Shown: positions 37,951 through 38,453 of the stretch, one piece after another | Numbering within the stretch: position 1 is the stretch's first letter | How the letters are laid out: each line of letters begins with the position of its first letter | NCBI GenBank assembly: GCA_903928915.1 | Contig: CAIYSL010000115.1 | Span: forward strand, 1-38,453 | Source of the DNA: an uncultured Syntrophobacterales bacterium | GTDB lineage: Bacteria; Desulfobacterota; Syntrophia; Syntrophales; UBA5619 | Direction: 5' to 3' | DNA length: 38,453 bases | Translations under genes and position numbers: made by a program | The notes under the pieces: generated by a model | Told to the model about the DNA's origin: nothing | The model's input: the letters and a program-made list of their open reading frames with translations, nothing else | The model's database searches: none

Positions 37951-38239
37951 TGGTCAGTTTATACCACCCCTGTACCACTTTCGGCTGGTGAAACAAATAT
38001 TAGACGAGTAGTCGTATATCTACCTCTACGCGCAGCGTTCATCATGTCGCTTCGTGATGGGGTTACGGCCAATTTGACGTTGCAGTTGGCGCACCGTCCC
38101 CCTCCCCGCGGCTCGACATCGTAGAGGGGATCGGGCGGGCGCCTTTTCTTCAGGTAGGACTCATGCGCATATTGGACTCCAGTAGAGACTCATGGTAAAC
38201 ATCACGCAAGAATAGAACAGCAGTTGAACGTTCCGTTTC
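37951..38239. other. Non-coding or degenerate stretch beyond tRNA-Asn
   Basis: No convincing gene is seen. A minus-strand frame is open from 38189 to a stop at 37959-37961 with a CANC motif and coding-like composition (KKRRPPDPLYDV), but it has a stop just upstream at 38190-38192 and no usable start. It may be a broken gene or chance. Confidence 0.4.
37962..37978 (+). repeat. Direct repeat TACCAC-N5-TACCAC next to tRNA-Asn
   Basis: TACCAC occurs at 37962-37967 and 37973-37978, an 11-base period, about one helical turn. It lies just beyond the tRNA terminator. Phased short repeats beside a tRNA 3' end resemble arm-type binding sites of tyrosine recombinases at attachment sites; this is an inference and no integrase is visible. 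Confidence 0.4.
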
Positions 38240-38453
38240 ATGCATATACTCATTCCTGAGATAGGAGACTTGGAACGGCTGAGATCGATCCCAGTAGTGG
38301 CCGTGGATCTCGGTTTCGTTGCGAGCCGCTCATGCGGGCTTGCGACAAGCAGAAGTATAATGTATTCACCCAAATGCTTCAGCTTTGGCGACTGCGTCGA
38401 AGAACTGACTGGACTCCTTTCCAGCCAAGAAACTGTCATCCTCGTCATCGAAG
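38240..38453 (+). CDS. Unrecognised protein, possible RNase H-like fold (partial, cut by window end)
   Basis: The first 71 codons are open to the right edge. The start at 38240 is the first after an in-frame stop at 38225-38227; no clear ribosome site is seen. The sequence begins MHILIPEIGDLERLRSIP. Then VVAVDLGFVASRSCGLATS resembles the first strand of RNase H/RuvC-like folds, where the Asp (residue 23) would be a metal ligand. The visible end TVILVIE resembles a later strand carrying a second acidic residue (Glu71). This pattern recalls predicted RNase H-like nucleases such as the DUF429 group, but without the rest of the protein the function cannot be assigned. Base composition is more AT-rich than the housekeeping genes, fitting a possible transferred region. 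Confidence 0.5.
   Translation, partial: MHILIPEIGDLERLRSIPVVAVDLGFVASRSCGLATSRSIMYSPKCFSFGDCVEELTGLLSSQETVILVIE

Overview
The window is a GC-rich stretch of a Gram-negative anaerobe's chromosome. Outer-membrane lipid transport genes (Mla type), signal peptidase I and SecDF-YajC point to a diderm. Indolepyruvate:ferredoxin oxidoreductase, an FprA/Roo flavodiiron protein, rubredoxin, rubrerythrin and a corrinoid protein point to anaerobic life. The family mix (GlcD/GlcF pair, LIV transporter, PilB/GspE ATPases with extra signalling-type domains, MazG, PyrR) fits a deltaproteobacterium (Desulfobacterota, perhaps near the Syntrophobacterales). This assignment is an inference from gene content; no rRNA is present.

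Layout. 1-2087 (minus): corrinoid protein, livM and the start of livH. 2088-2474: divergent regulatory region with a good sigma70-type promoter to the right. 2475-6229 (plus): glcD-like, glcF-like, mazG and a DUF2065 membrane protein, closely packed or overlapping. 6324-12617 (plus): queA-tgt (queuosine), yajC-secD-secF (Sec accessory complex), a DUF456 membrane protein and lepB. 12640-16419 (plus): a pyrimidine operon, promoter - PyrR-binding motif - intrinsic terminator - pyrR-pyrB-pyrC-recO, which looks like a classical PyrR attenuator. 16513-19236 (minus): a long PilB/GspE-family ATPase with an unusual N-terminal half. 19597-22622 (plus): glyQ-glyS. 22785-25100 (plus): a second PilB/GspE-family ATPase, fused to an N-terminal GAF domain.

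From 37633 down to 25107 every gene is on the minus strand. In transcription order they are an FrhB-like iron-sulfur flavoprotein, iorA-iorB, the oxygen-defence trio (flavodiiron oxidoreductase, rubredoxin, rubrerythrin), a small holin-like membrane protein, mutS, and an MCE/Mla lipid-transport operon (STAS-MlaE fusion, MlaF, MlaD, PqiC-like lipoprotein). The right end holds a complete tRNA-Asn(GTT) with its own promoter and a perfect 12-bp-stem terminator. Beyond it the sequence changes character: there is an 11-bp-phased TACCAC repeat and a gene cut by the window edge whose start resembles an RNase H-like fold. This may be the edge of an integrated element.

The most interesting items are the PyrR attenuator, the two orphan secretion ATPases on either side of glyQS with different sensory/extra domains, the FrhB-like protein next to indolepyruvate oxidoreductase, the corrinoid protein leading a LIV-type transporter, and the tRNA-Asn border. 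No CRISPR array, insertion sequence or complete phage gene was seen.
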